Positions 27,411-35,796 of a DNA stretch of 64,000 nucleotides are shown here, in pieces; position 1 is the stretch's first letter, and every line of letters begins with the position of its first letter. This DNA is from Desulfobacteraceae bacterium (GTDB taxonomy: Bacteria > Desulfobacterota > Desulfobacteria > Desulfobacterales > Desulfobacteraceae). The translations under genes were made by a program, and so were the position numbers. The DNA is taken from assembly GCA_024225635.1 (NCBI GenBank), contig JAAEMK010000250.1, positions 1 to 64,000 on the forward strand. The letters are read 5' to 3'. The notes below the pieces were generated by a model. It had not been told where the DNA came from. It searched no databases and saw only the letters and a program-made list of their open reading frames with translations.

Positions 27411-28496
27411 TTAGCTGTAGCGGTAATAGGCGGCGCAGGACCCTTCGCTGGAGACCATGCAGGGCCCCACGGGATGGGCCGGGGTGCAGGTGCGCTTGTA
27501 AAGGGGGCACTGCTCCGGGGTTTTCAGGCCCATGAGAATCTCGCCGCAGGCACAACCCTTTGGCTCTCCCCCGTCGGGCACCGTAAGGTCAAAGCGTTCC
27601 AGCGCATCAAAGGAACGAAATCCGGGTTTCAGGGCCATGCCGCTTTCCGGGATGACGCCGATGCCCCGCCAGGTGGCGTCACAGGGCTCGAAGACCTGGC
27701 CCATGATCTGTATCGCCTTGGTGTTGCCTTCCTGGGTAACGGCCCTGGGATAGGCATTTTCAAGGGCGGGCGTTCCTGCCGCCGCCTGCTTTGCCAGCAT
27801 GAGAACGGCGGTGAGAATGTCCACCGGCTCAAACCCGGTGATGACCGACGGCACCTGGTAGCGCTCAAACACCTCACGGTAGCCATCGGTGCCGGTGATC
27901 ACCGACACGTGGCCCGGCAGGATAAACCCGTCAATGGCAACCCCGGGGGTCTCCATGAGGGCTCCAAGGGCCGCAGGGGTTGTCTTGTGAGCCGAATGGA
28001 CGGAAAAATTGGGAATCTTCCTCTCCCGGGCCATGAGAATGGAGGCCGCCACCGTGGGGGTGGTGGTCTCAAACCCGACGGCGCAGAAAACCACTTCCTT
28101 GTCCGGGTTTTGGGCCGCGATCTCCACGGCGTCGAACACCGAATAAACGATCCTGACATCACACCCCTTTGCCTTCTCTTTCTGAAGGGACGAAACCGTT
28201 CCCGGCACCCGCATGAGGTCTCCAAAGGTGGCGACGATGACGTTCTCAAGGGAGGCAAGGGCGATAAAGCAGTCGATATCCCTCTGGGAGGTAACGCATA
28301 CGGGACATCCCGGCCCCGACAGCAACGAGATCTCCTCCGGCAGAACCGTTCGTATTCCATGGCGGAAAATGGACATGGTGTGGGTTCCGCACACCTCCAT
28401 CAGCCTGATTTTCCGGGTGGTGACACTTCGGATTGCCGCGGCAAGTTCCCTTGCAAGCTCCCCGTCCCTGTACTCCTGAACATGTTTGATACTCAT
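27411..28496 (-). CDS. hypD: hydrogenase maturation factor HypD
   Basis: 361 residues. HypD is a [4Fe-4S] protein that, with HypC, forms the scaffold on which Fe(CN)2CO is built. Seen: MEVCGTHTMSIFRHGI, LSGPGCPVCVT, CAVGFETTTPT, FILPGHVSVI and the C-terminal cluster Cys set in CACGEILMG, CPLYKRTC and VGPCMVSSEGSCAAYY. Length matches the family. The start overlaps the end of hypF by 4 bases. Confidence 0.97.
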   Translation of the reverse strand: MSIKHVQEYRDGELARELAAAIRSVTTRKIRLMEVCGTHTMSIFRHGIRTVLPEEISLLSGPGCPVCVTSQRDIDCFIALASLENVIVATFGDLMRVPGTVSSLQKEKAKGCDVRIVYSVFDAVEIAAQNPDKEVVFCAVGFETTTPTVAASILMARERKIPNFSVHSAHKTTPAALGALMETPGVAIDGFILPGHVSVITGTDGYREVFERYQVPSVITGFEPVDILTAVLMLAKQAAAGTPALENAYPRAVTQEGNTKAIQIMGQVFEPCDATWRGIGVIPESGMALKPGFRSFDALERFDLTVPDGGEPKGCACGEILMGLKTPEQCPLYKRTCTPAHPVGPCMVSSEGSCAAYYRYS

Positions 28497-30799
28497 TTAC
28501 GACTCCTCTTCATCGCTCCTGCAATCACAGCCTGGCCAAGGGAGATGCCACCGTCTCCGCAGGGAACCCGGGTGTGGGTGTATACGGTAAATTCCCGTTG
28601 TTCAAGCCCAAGGGAGATCCCGCCTAAAATAGTCCGGTTGTTAAAAACGCCGCCGCTCAGGACGGCCTTGCTGATCCGGGTGCGCTCCCGGACCCGGCTT
28701 GCCGCCTCAACAAAGCTTTGGACGACGGTCCTGTGAAAACGGCCGCCAACGGCCGATATGGGCTCGCCATCCCCAAGATCGGCAACCACCCTTTGAAGAC
28801 AGGGTGAAAAATCCATGGTGACCATGCCGCTTTCATTGGTTGCCATATCCACACCATACCCTTTTTCAGGCATGGGTCCGGAAACCGCCTCAAGTTCCAT
28901 GGCGGCCTGGCCCTCATAGGAGACCCGGTTCCTGATACCGGTAATGGCGGCCACGGCATCAAAGAGCCTGCCGCAGCTGGAGGTCATTGGCGAGTTGAGC
29001 CCCTTGTCCATCATCCGGATCAAAAACTCAATTTTTGACGGGTCAATCCCCCTGACAAAGGGAATATCAAGATCGAGAAAATCCGCTCCCATGGCATGGT
29101 AGAGCCAGGAGATCCCCATGCGCCAGGGCTCTTTCACGGCGGCGTCCGACCCCGGCATGGGCACCTGGGTCAGATGGGCCTGCCGCTCAAACCCCTCTTC
29201 CGTGCAGGTGAGAATCTCACCGCCCCAGATGGTGTTGTCCGTGCCAAGCCCGGTTCCGTCAAGGGTGATGGCGATCACCTCTTCCTCAAGGCCGTTTTCG
29301 GCCATGCAGGAGACGGCGTGGGCGTGGTGGTGCTGGACCGCCACGGTCTCAACCCCCTGTTGATCTCCGGCAAAACCGGTACTCATGTAGCCGGGATGGA
29401 GATCATGGGCCACGATCCCTGGCTCGATATCAAGAATGTTCTCAAGGTGCTCCACACTCTTTTTATAGAACCCAAAGGTCTTTTGGTTGTCCAGGTCCCC
29501 GATATGCTGGCTCAAAAAGGCCCGGTTCTCCTTGACAAGGCAAACCGTGCTCTTGAGCCCGCCGCCGCAGGCAAGCATGGGGGGAAACTTTTTTTTCAGC
29601 ATCACGGGAAGGGGGGCATACCCCCGGGAACGCCGCAGGAACCGGGTTCCATCCTGATACTGGACAATGCTGTCATCGGCCCGGAAATAGATGTCCCTGT
29701 TGTGGAGAAGAAAATAATCGGCAATGTCGGCAAAGGCGTCAAGGGCATCGTCGTTGTCGATGGAAAGGGGTTCCCCGCTCCGGTTGCCGCTGGTCATCAC
29801 CAGGATGCCGGGCCCGTTTTCCAGCAGCAGGTGGTGCAGGGGGGTGTAGGGCAGCATGACACCGAGACGCCGGTTGTTGAAAGAGACGGCCCGGGCAAGG
29901 GGGACGCGATCAGTATCCGGCGCTTCGTGCTTTTCAAGGAGCACGATGGGCCTGTGAAGGGAGGTCAGCAAGGCCTCCTCGGGTTCCGAGATTTTCACAT
30001 GGGGTCTGATTAATTCAATATCCCCGGCCATGAGGGCAAAGGGTTTATCGGGCCTTTTCTTCCGGGTTCGAAGGGCTTCAACCGCTGCCGGGTCAAAGGC
30101 ATTTGCGGCAAGGTGGAATCCCCCAAGCCCCTTTACCCCGACAATGGCCCCCTGTTTCAAAAGGCGGCCTGCGGCCTGTATGGGTTCCTCCCCATCAAGG
30201 GACACGCCCCGGTTGTCCACAAGAACCACCCCTGGCCCGCACCGTTCACAGGCATTGGGCTGGGCATGGAACCGCCGGTCTTCCGGATCATCATACTCTT
30301 TCCGGCACTCGGGGCACATGGGAAACACGGACATGGAGGTCTTGGCCCTGTCATAGGGAACGTCCTGGATGATGGTGTAGCGGGGCCCGCAATTGGTGCA
30401 GTTAATAAAAGGATAACCGAAACGCCGGTTGGCGGGATCGTTCATCTCGTCAAGGCAATCCCGGCACACACAGACATCCGGGGGAATCAGGGCGGACCTT
30501 GAGGCGTCAACGGCGCTGCTGGTAACGATCCTGAAGTCCTCGTACCCCCTGGCCTCGACCGGTCGGGCATCGATGGATGTGACCGTTGCCAGGGGTGGGC
30601 AATTCTCGCGGATCTCCCGGCAACAGGGGTCGATCTTTTCCGGGTCGCCTTCGAGGGTAAGAGTAACCCCCTGGGGCGTGTTCAACACCTCTCCCCTGAA
30701 CCCGTACTGTTTTGCAAGCTGGAAAACAAAGGGCCGGAACCCCACGCCCTGGACTACCCCTTGGATCTCGATTCTGACAGCTGATTTTTCATGAAGCAT
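28493..30799 (-). CDS. hypF: carbamoyltransferase HypF
   Basis: 768 residues, full length. HypF uses carbamoyl phosphate and ATP to carbamoylate HypE. Domains in order: acylphosphatase (IEIQGVVQGVGFRPFVFQLA, 8-95), zinc-finger region with four CxxC pairs (~110-190, CRDC, CTNC, CPEC, CERC), YrdC-like domain (~200-390, IVGVKGLGGFHLAANA, VMTSGNRSGEPL) and Kae1-like carbamoyltransferase (~400-768, VQHHHAHAVSCMAEN, LDGTGLG, SGGVFNN). It overlaps hypD by 4 bases and follows hypC by 9 bp. Confidence 0.97.
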   Translation of the reverse strand: MLHEKSAVRIEIQGVVQGVGFRPFVFQLAKQYGFRGEVLNTPQGVTLTLEGDPEKIDPCCREIRENCPPLATVTSIDARPVEARGYEDFRIVTSSAVDASRSALIPPDVCVCRDCLDEMNDPANRRFGYPFINCTNCGPRYTIIQDVPYDRAKTSMSVFPMCPECRKEYDDPEDRRFHAQPNACERCGPGVVLVDNRGVSLDGEEPIQAAGRLLKQGAIVGVKGLGGFHLAANAFDPAAVEALRTRKKRPDKPFALMAGDIELIRPHVKISEPEEALLTSLHRPIVLLEKHEAPDTDRVPLARAVSFNNRRLGVMLPYTPLHHLLLENGPGILVMTSGNRSGEPLSIDNDDALDAFADIADYFLLHNRDIYFRADDSIVQYQDGTRFLRRSRGYAPLPVMLKKKFPPMLACGGGLKSTVCLVKENRAFLSQHIGDLDNQKTFGFYKKSVEHLENILDIEPGIVAHDLHPGYMSTGFAGDQQGVETVAVQHHHAHAVSCMAENGLEEEVIAITLDGTGLGTDNTIWGGEILTCTEEGFERQAHLTQVPMPGSDAAVKEPWRMGISWLYHAMGADFLDLDIPFVRGIDPSKIEFLIRMMDKGLNSPMTSSCGRLFDAVAAITGIRNRVSYEGQAAMELEAVSGPMPEKGYGVDMATNESGMVTMDFSPCLQRVVADLGDGEPISAVGGRFHRTVVQSFVEAASRVRERTRISKAVLSGGVFNNRTILGGISLGLEQREFTVYTHTRVPCGDGGISLGQAVIAGAMKRSRK

Positions 30800-30808
30800 G
30801 GTGATGGA

Positions 30809-31045
30809 TCAGGCCTCGTCGCCCTTGGAGACGAACCGAACCATGTCCCGCATATCCTTGAGGGTCTGCTCGGCGACTTCCTCATCGATCCGTTCGATGG
30901 CAAACCCGGCGTGAACGATCACGTAATCCCCGACACTGACATTATCCAGGAGCATCAGGCTCGCCTCCCGGGTTACCCCGTCCACATCCACGGTTGCAAC
31001 CTGATCCTTAATCTCGACTATCCTCGATGGAACTGCAAGGCACAT
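30809..31045 (-). CDS. hypC: hydrogenase maturation chaperone HypC
   Basis: 78 residues starting MCLAVPSRIVEI. HypC needs its Cys2 to bind iron in the HypCD complex, which fixes the start at 31045 rather than an in-frame ATG eleven codons upstream. The core DNVSVGDYVIVHAGFAIERIDEEVAEQTL matches the family. It leads the hypC-F-D-E operon. hypA and hypB are not in the window, so nickel delivery must be encoded elsewhere. Confidence 0.96.
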   Translation of the reverse strand: MCLAVPSRIVEIKDQVATVDVDGVTREASLMLLDNVSVGDYVIVHAGFAIERIDEEVAEQTLKDMRDMVRFVSKGDEA

Positions 31046-31100
31046 ACTGTTTTTCCTATCTGCTAAGCTAACGTTCATTCAAATCACTACGCAATCCGTG

Positions 31101-31128
31101 ATTATAACAGCATGTCCCATATGATCAA
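31101..31128 (-). promoter_or_regulatory. candidate sigma70 promoter of the hyp operon
   Basis: TTGATC (31128-31123), 16-bp spacer and a perfect TATAAT (31106-31101) precede hypC by about 55 bp. An inverted repeat AATCAC/GTGATT (31082-31103) overlaps the expected transcription start and may be an operator. Confidence 0.55.
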
Positions 31129-31228
31129 GGAATTAATCGTTCCATGTCCGGATGTTTACTTTGATCTTATCACCTGCTATAGTCCCCTGCCCATGGAAGG
31201 AAAAAAAACCCATTAGAGTGAACATAAA

Positions 31229-31861
31229 ATGAATACAACAGACACCCTGGAACGCCCCCTGTGGGAACAGCGGGCAATGGCTTTTGTCACACGATCGTTT
31301 CGGCAGTTGTGGGGAAAAAACAACGAAGATATGCTTGCCTGGCTCTACAACATGGAGTTGAGCAACCCCTTTGCAAGGGCCCGGCTTTTGGGATGGAACA
31401 AGCACGGCCAGACAAGGAATCCCGAACTCTGGGGCGTCGAGCCCACGGATGACAACCCCGCCCTGCTGTTGCCCCGGGGCCTTGTGGTTCCCTATATTGT
31501 GGACAAACGGCTTCGGAAGATCACCATCGTGAACAAAGAGGAAACCGTGGAGGTTCGCGGCGGCAGCCGGGAGCCAATGGTGCTGGGCAATGACTCCCGG
31601 GTCATGGCCATTGTGCCGGACTGTATGGACGGCCACTTTCTCTTCCAGGAGAAAGGGGAGCGGTTAAGCGTCATCATCCCCTGCAGCCAGGGAGAGCCCC
31701 TGGACGCTACAACCAGGGAGAGACTCTCCAATGCAGGCACGGTTCTCGTTTTTCACAAGGATTCCCACCCGGAGATCCTTCCTGGCGGCCCGGCCATGGA
31801 TATCGGGTACAGCCGCTCAAGGGAGCTGCCCGGCCTGTGCGACCCCTTTATCAAGGATTAA
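31229..31861 (+). CDS. hypothetical protein resembling part of a DNA-primase-like protein
   Basis: 210 residues of uncertain family. The segment MLAWLYNMELSNPFARARLLGWNKHG, then LPRGLVVPYIVDKRLRKITIVNK and REPMVLGNDSRV, resembles the region of mobile-element primases between the zinc finger and the TOPRIM domain (LxWLxxRGL...LGWN...LPRGLVIPW...). No zinc finger and no full TOPRIM acidic motif are seen, so it may be a remnant or a protein with a new role. No signal peptide. Its 3' end overlaps by 11 bp with the convergent toxin-like gene. The homology is recognised by pattern only. Confidence 0.55.
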   Translation: MNTTDTLERPLWEQRAMAFVTRSFRQLWGKNNEDMLAWLYNMELSNPFARARLLGWNKHGQTRNPELWGVEPTDDNPALLLPRGLVVPYIVDKRLRKITIVNKEETVEVRGGSREPMVLGNDSRVMAIVPDCMDGHFLFQEKGERLSVIIPCSQGEPLDATTRERLSNAGTVLVFHKDSHPEILPGGPAMDIGYSRSRELPGLCDPFIKD

Positions 31862-32330
31862 CAAGCCCCCGGAATACCGCCCTCAGATCCCGCTGGGAAA
31901 TAGCTCCCAAAGGAATATCATCGTACGCCTCCGGCTCCGGACAAACCATGGGTTCAGGCGCGCCGTGGACAGACGGTTTAACCTTCAGCCGTTCCATGGT
32001 ATCCCTGACCCTGGAGAGATTGAGGTTCCGGTTCTTGTCCAGCCAGGTGTCACAGCTGTCGTGGCTTCCCGAAAACAGGACATAGAGATCCCTGCCGTCC
32101 TTGACGCAAACGAGCCTGTACCCCTGGCCGAGATCGTATTTTAAACATTTCTTGATCCTGGCGTCCCCGTGCCGGGTGAGCCTGCCTGCCCTGGCCGGTT
32201 TCTTGCCTTTCAACAGGGCCTGGATGACGGCATCCGCCTTTTTGGCGGCAAATGCCGTGGCGCATTCCAGCTCTTTGAGCTCCTCGAGCTTTTTCAGAAT
32301 CCTGGGATTGATATGAATATACTCGATCAT
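31851..32330 (-). CDS. RelE/ParE-like toxin domain protein (orphan)
   Basis: 159 residues. The N-terminal ~105 resemble RelE-superfamily mRNA interferases: ILKKLEELKELE helices, then ARIKKCLKYDLGQGYRLVCVKDGRDLYVLFSGSHDSCDTWLDKNR. The remaining ~50 residues (LKVKPSVHGAPEPMVCPEPEAYDD...) are an extension not found in short RelE toxins. GGGGAGAAG precedes the ATG. No antitoxin-sized reading frame flanks it: the upstream neighbour is an Fe-S oxidoreductase 18 bp away and the downstream gene is convergent. The activity is therefore uncertain. Confidence 0.6.
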   Translation of the reverse strand: MIEYIHINPRILKKLEELKELECATAFAAKKADAVIQALLKGKKPARAGRLTRHGDARIKKCLKYDLGQGYRLVCVKDGRDLYVLFSGSHDSCDTWLDKNRNLNLSRVRDTMERLKVKPSVHGAPEPMVCPEPEAYDDIPLGAISQRDLRAVFRGLVNP

Positions 32331-32348
32331 TGGCTTCTCCCCATGATT

Positions 32349-33632
32349 TTAAAGTCCGTACTCCGCAAGGTCCGGTCCCAGATAGGTCCGCTCGTTCTCG
32401 CCAAGGATACCGAGGCTAAGGCAGATCAGGGTCCAGAGATGGACGGTCCGGTAATCCGCCTTGTAGTGATGGGCCAGGTCCTCGATCTGGGCGTGGCAGT
32501 TATGGCAGGGGGTCACCACATAGCCGGCGCCGGTGGTCATGATCTGGTCGAACTTGATCTTCCCGTAATCACGGCGCTCTTCATTGTATCCCGCCTGGAG
32601 GGAGCCGCCGCCTCCGCCGCAGCAGAAATTGTTGGAACGGTTCGGGCTCATGTCGATGAAATTCTCCTCTCCCACCACCTGCTTGACCACAAACCTCAGG
32701 TCGTCCGCCAGCCTCTCCCCCAGGGATTTTCTCACCACATTACAGGGGTCCTGGACCGTGAACTTGATGCCGTTGACGTTCCAGTCCGAATTGACCGGAA
32801 GCTTGCCCTCCCGGATCCACCGGGCATAATACTCCACAATGCTCCTGAACTCAAAGTTATGGGGAATGTCAAACCGCCTCAAGCCCTCGTACACCGCATA
32901 AAACGAATGACCGCACTCGGTGTTGACAAACACCTTGCAGCCGAGCTTGTCAATCTCTTCGGCCTGGATTCTCACAATCCGCTCCCAGGCCTCGTCATCG
33001 GCCAGGAACATGCAGTAGTTCTCTCCCCCCCACATCTTTGAGTAATAGGTCCAGTCCGCCCCGACCCGATGGAGGATCTTCCACAGGGGAAGCAGCTCAT
33101 CCGGTTCAGTCACCGGTTCCCTGGAGTTCTGGTTCAGGGCGAAATAAGCCCCCTCCCGGTCGATATCCACGGTCATCCCTTCGAATCCCTCCTGCTCTTC
33201 CCGGCACTCTTCGGCAAGATCCTCCACCGTAAACCGGAAATCATCCAACGGTACCCCCATGGCGCCGCCACGGGAGTTGAGATGATGATCACAGGAGCCA
33301 AGGATACCCTTGGGCCGCTCCTCTCTGGGCCATTGGGAACGCAGGTAATAGACTAGCTGGGGGATGTTCAGCTCCATGGGGCAGACCTCCTGGCACCGTT
33401 TACACATTGTGCAGGCCCACACCCAGGGGTGGCGTTCCAGCTCCTCATCCATGCCGAGCACCGCCATTCTGACAAATTTTCTGGGATCCATGCCCATGAG
33501 GCCCGTGGCCGGGCAGCCACTGGAACAGGCACCGCAGGTAAGGCAGGCATTTAGATTTCCGTTCGGCACAAGGACATTGATCCTCTCCCTGATACCCGTT
33601 TCTCTTTTTCGGATGGTTATTCCGTCCAACAT
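32349..33632 (-). CDS. HdrD/TmcB-like Fe-S oxidoreductase with CCG domains
   Basis: 427 residues. Two [4Fe-4S] ferredoxin motifs near the N-terminus (LTCGACSSGCPATG and CTMCKRCQEVCPMELNIP) are followed by two CCG-type domains: TECGHSF with VQDPCNVVRKS, and NNFCCGGGGGSL with TPCHNCHAQ. This is the layout of HdrD, TmcB and related soluble electron-transfer subunits that reduce disulfides or pass electrons to membrane partners. The ATG at 33632 is chosen because GGAAGGAG stands seven bases ahead; a longer frame to 33743 adds 37 basic residues. No cytochrome or membrane subunit is adjacent, so the partner is unknown. Confidence 0.85.
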   Translation of the reverse strand: MLDGITIRKRETGIRERINVLVPNGNLNACLTCGACSSGCPATGLMGMDPRKFVRMAVLGMDEELERHPWVWACTMCKRCQEVCPMELNIPQLVYYLRSQWPREERPKGILGSCDHHLNSRGGAMGVPLDDFRFTVEDLAEECREEQEGFEGMTVDIDREGAYFALNQNSREPVTEPDELLPLWKILHRVGADWTYYSKMWGGENYCMFLADDEAWERIVRIQAEEIDKLGCKVFVNTECGHSFYAVYEGLRRFDIPHNFEFRSIVEYYARWIREGKLPVNSDWNVNGIKFTVQDPCNVVRKSLGERLADDLRFVVKQVVGEENFIDMSPNRSNNFCCGGGGGSLQAGYNEERRDYGKIKFDQIMTTGAGYVVTPCHNCHAQIEDLAHHYKADYRTVHLWTLICLSLGILGENERTYLGPDLAEYGL

Positions 33633-34049
33633 AAGCGATCTCCTTCCCAAACTGAATTGAAATGGCGCATGGCCCGGAGCCGATGCCGACCTGGGAAGGA
33701 TGAAACGCTTCAGTCTACGAGCCGTCTCCGCCCTTCCCGACACTCTTGCAGCCGCCGGTCACGGGCAGCGCCTCCACTATTATGTCAGAGCCTTACTGGA
33801 AAGGGATGCATCTCTTACTCCTAACGATTCAACAACGGGTTAACGACTCTTTTATCAAGCTTGTACATGAAGCATCCCCAATAGACAAATCGTTATTCCA
33901 GATAGGAAGCGTCCCGGCCATTGACGGCATTGATACCGGCAGTGAATGGAGCTGCCATATTTCAGCTTGCTTTAACGCCATTGTGTGATAAAAATGGGAG
34001 AGTAATATTAAGTATTGTTGATCGAGCAAACCCAAAAAAGGGGAATAAA
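33633..34049. other. 417-bp intergenic region without recognised features
   Basis: It separates divergent genes. An 80-codon frame (33746-33988) lacks a ribosome site and any family resemblance, and I do not support it. Nothing else stands out beyond AT-rich sequence near 34000, which may hold the promoter of the next gene. Confidence 0.5.
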
Positions 34050-34364
34050 ATGAAATTTTTTCGACAAGCTTTTTTCACAGTTCTGGTGGCAGCCCTGTTT
34101 TCCATGGCAACCCTCCCCATCCAGGCATTTGCCCTGGACGATGACGAACCCCCGCCAATGGAAACCATGACTGCGGACCTACTCATGCTCAAGCCCCTTG
34201 GATTTGTGGCCACAGCCGTCGGATGCGTGCTCTTCACCGCAGCCCTTCCCTTTACAGTATGGTCCGAGAAGAGAATCAACGAAGCTAAAAAAAGGTTTGT
34301 CGTGGACCCCGGCGCCTACACCTTTGTCCGCCCCCTGGGACGCGACATTCATGATAAGCCCTAG
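34050..34364 (+). CDS. small membrane protein of unknown function
   Basis: 104 residues: a signal or first TM segment (FFTVLVAALFSMATLPIQAFA), a short acidic stretch (LDDDEPPPMETM), a second TM (LKPLGFVATAVGCVLFTAALPFTVW) and a basic C-terminus with KRFVVDPGAYTFVRPLGRDI. I recognise the pattern from small conserved deltaproteobacterial proteins without known role. The ATG at 34050 follows AAGGGGAA; upstream in-frame starts add unrelated residues. It sits 73 bp before the radical SAM gene on the same strand. Confidence 0.7.
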   Translation: MKFFRQAFFTVLVAALFSMATLPIQAFALDDDEPPPMETMTADLLMLKPLGFVATAVGCVLFTAALPFTVWSEKRINEAKKRFVVDPGAYTFVRPLGRDIHDKP

Positions 34365-34437
34365 GCTAAAAAGAAACGGGTGACATCACGGGTCCGGTCT
34401 GGTATAACTCCCCCCTTGAAATCAAGGAGGGAAAACA

Positions 34438-35769
34438 ATGGCTAAAAAACAGAAAATACAAAACAATCAACCCATGCTGATGGAGCCCGTGGTGGCCAAC
34501 GCCCAGGGCGAGATCTTTGAACTGCCCGGCTTTGTCGCCGTTGCAATGGCGGGTCAGGAACCCGTGCTCATGAACAGGCTCAATACCATCGACATGCCCT
34601 TTGGCAGCGAACTTATGATGCTGCCGGACCGGCATCCCATGGTATTCAACCTTGAAACGGACAGTTTCGAAACCCTCCGTGAAAACCCCTATGCCCCTGG
34701 CGAACCCCTGTTTGCCGTTGCCGTGTTCAACTCCCCCGGCAATGTCAACCGGCACTTCTGCGCCTATGACACGGACGAAGACAAGGACCTTCTGCCCCTG
34801 TTCTCCTACGGAGCCGTCGGGTGGGGAGGCAAGGGATTCCGGTCCGCCGCGATCCTGGTGGACGAGGAAGAGCGCCAGGACCTGAGGCTCATGCCCCGGG
34901 AAGGCGTGGTCAAGGGCGTGGAAAAGATGCGCGGCCTGTACCCTGAAAACCGGCTCATGCGCCACCTGGAACGGTGCGGGCTGGAGTATGGGTGCCCGGC
35001 AGCAAAGAACTTCTTCCTGGGCCGGTTCGAGGCCCCGCTGCCCACGTCAAAGACCTGCAACGCCAACTGCCTTGGCTGCATCTCCTTCCAGGAGGAGAAC
35101 AACCTTGTGGCCTGCCAGGAGCGGATATCGTTCACCCCCTCCCCGGAGGAGATCGCCCAGGTCGCCCTGGAGCATATCAAGAAAACCGAGAACAGCGTGG
35201 TCAGCTTTGGCCAGGGATGCGAGGGCGATCCCCTGACCGCATTCCACGTGATCGAACCTGCCATTCGAATCATCCGGAAAGAGACGAACCAGGGAACCAT
35301 CAACATGAACACCAACGCCGGCATGCCGGACCGCCTCGAGCAACTGTTCGAGGCAGGCCTTGATTCCATGCGCGCCAGCATGAACTCGGTGAGACCCGAC
35401 TGCTACACCGCCTATTTCAGGCCCAAGAGCTTCACCTATGATGATGTGGTCAAAAGCATCGACACGGCGGGCAGAATGGGAAAATTCGTCTCCATCAACT
35501 ACCTGAACTGCCCGGGTGTCACGGATTCAGAGGCGGAATTCACGGCATTGAAACAGTTCCTGTCCGACCATCCGGTAAAGATGATCCAGTGGCGGAACAT
35601 GAACTTCGATCCCCGGGCCTACTGCAAGGCCATGGAGGCTGCCGGCGGTCCAAGCCCCGCCCTTGGCATGGAGTTCATCATAAACGAGCTCAAGACCCTC
35701 TTTCCCGATCTCATCCACGGGTACTTCAATCCCCCCAGGGAGCGTTTTTCACCCAAAGCCCACCGCTGA
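34438..35769 (+). CDS. radical SAM enzyme of unknown substrate
   Basis: 443 residues. The cluster-binding motif CNANCLGC (Cys 207, 211, 214) is the CX3CX2C of radical SAM enzymes, followed by a SAM-barrel: SFGQGCEGDPL (GGE-like), TINMNTNAGMPDRLEQLFEAGLDSMRASMN and QWRNMNFD. The first ~200 residues form an extra domain (EPVVANAQGEIFELPGFVAVAMAGQEPV...) without a motif I can name. A strong AAGGAGGG precedes the ATG. No peptide substrate or partner is visible nearby, so the reaction is unknown. Confidence 0.85.
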   Translation: MAKKQKIQNNQPMLMEPVVANAQGEIFELPGFVAVAMAGQEPVLMNRLNTIDMPFGSELMMLPDRHPMVFNLETDSFETLRENPYAPGEPLFAVAVFNSPGNVNRHFCAYDTDEDKDLLPLFSYGAVGWGGKGFRSAAILVDEEERQDLRLMPREGVVKGVEKMRGLYPENRLMRHLERCGLEYGCPAAKNFFLGRFEAPLPTSKTCNANCLGCISFQEENNLVACQERISFTPSPEEIAQVALEHIKKTENSVVSFGQGCEGDPLTAFHVIEPAIRIIRKETNQGTINMNTNAGMPDRLEQLFEAGLDSMRASMNSVRPDCYTAYFRPKSFTYDDVVKSIDTAGRMGKFVSINYLNCPGVTDSEAEFTALKQFLSDHPVKMIQWRNMNFDPRAYCKAMEAAGGPSPALGMEFIINELKTLFPDLIHGYFNPPRERFSPKAHR

Positions 35770-35796
35770 TTAATACACAGGCCTTTTCAAGGAAGC

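Noticed and set aside
27474-28736. 420-codon frame antisense to hypD/hypF
   Set aside because: Shadow frame with low-complexity His/Gly/Arg composition.
33746-33988. 80-codon rightward frame in the gap before the small membrane protein
   Set aside because: No ribosome site, no recognisable features, atypical composition for the neighbours.
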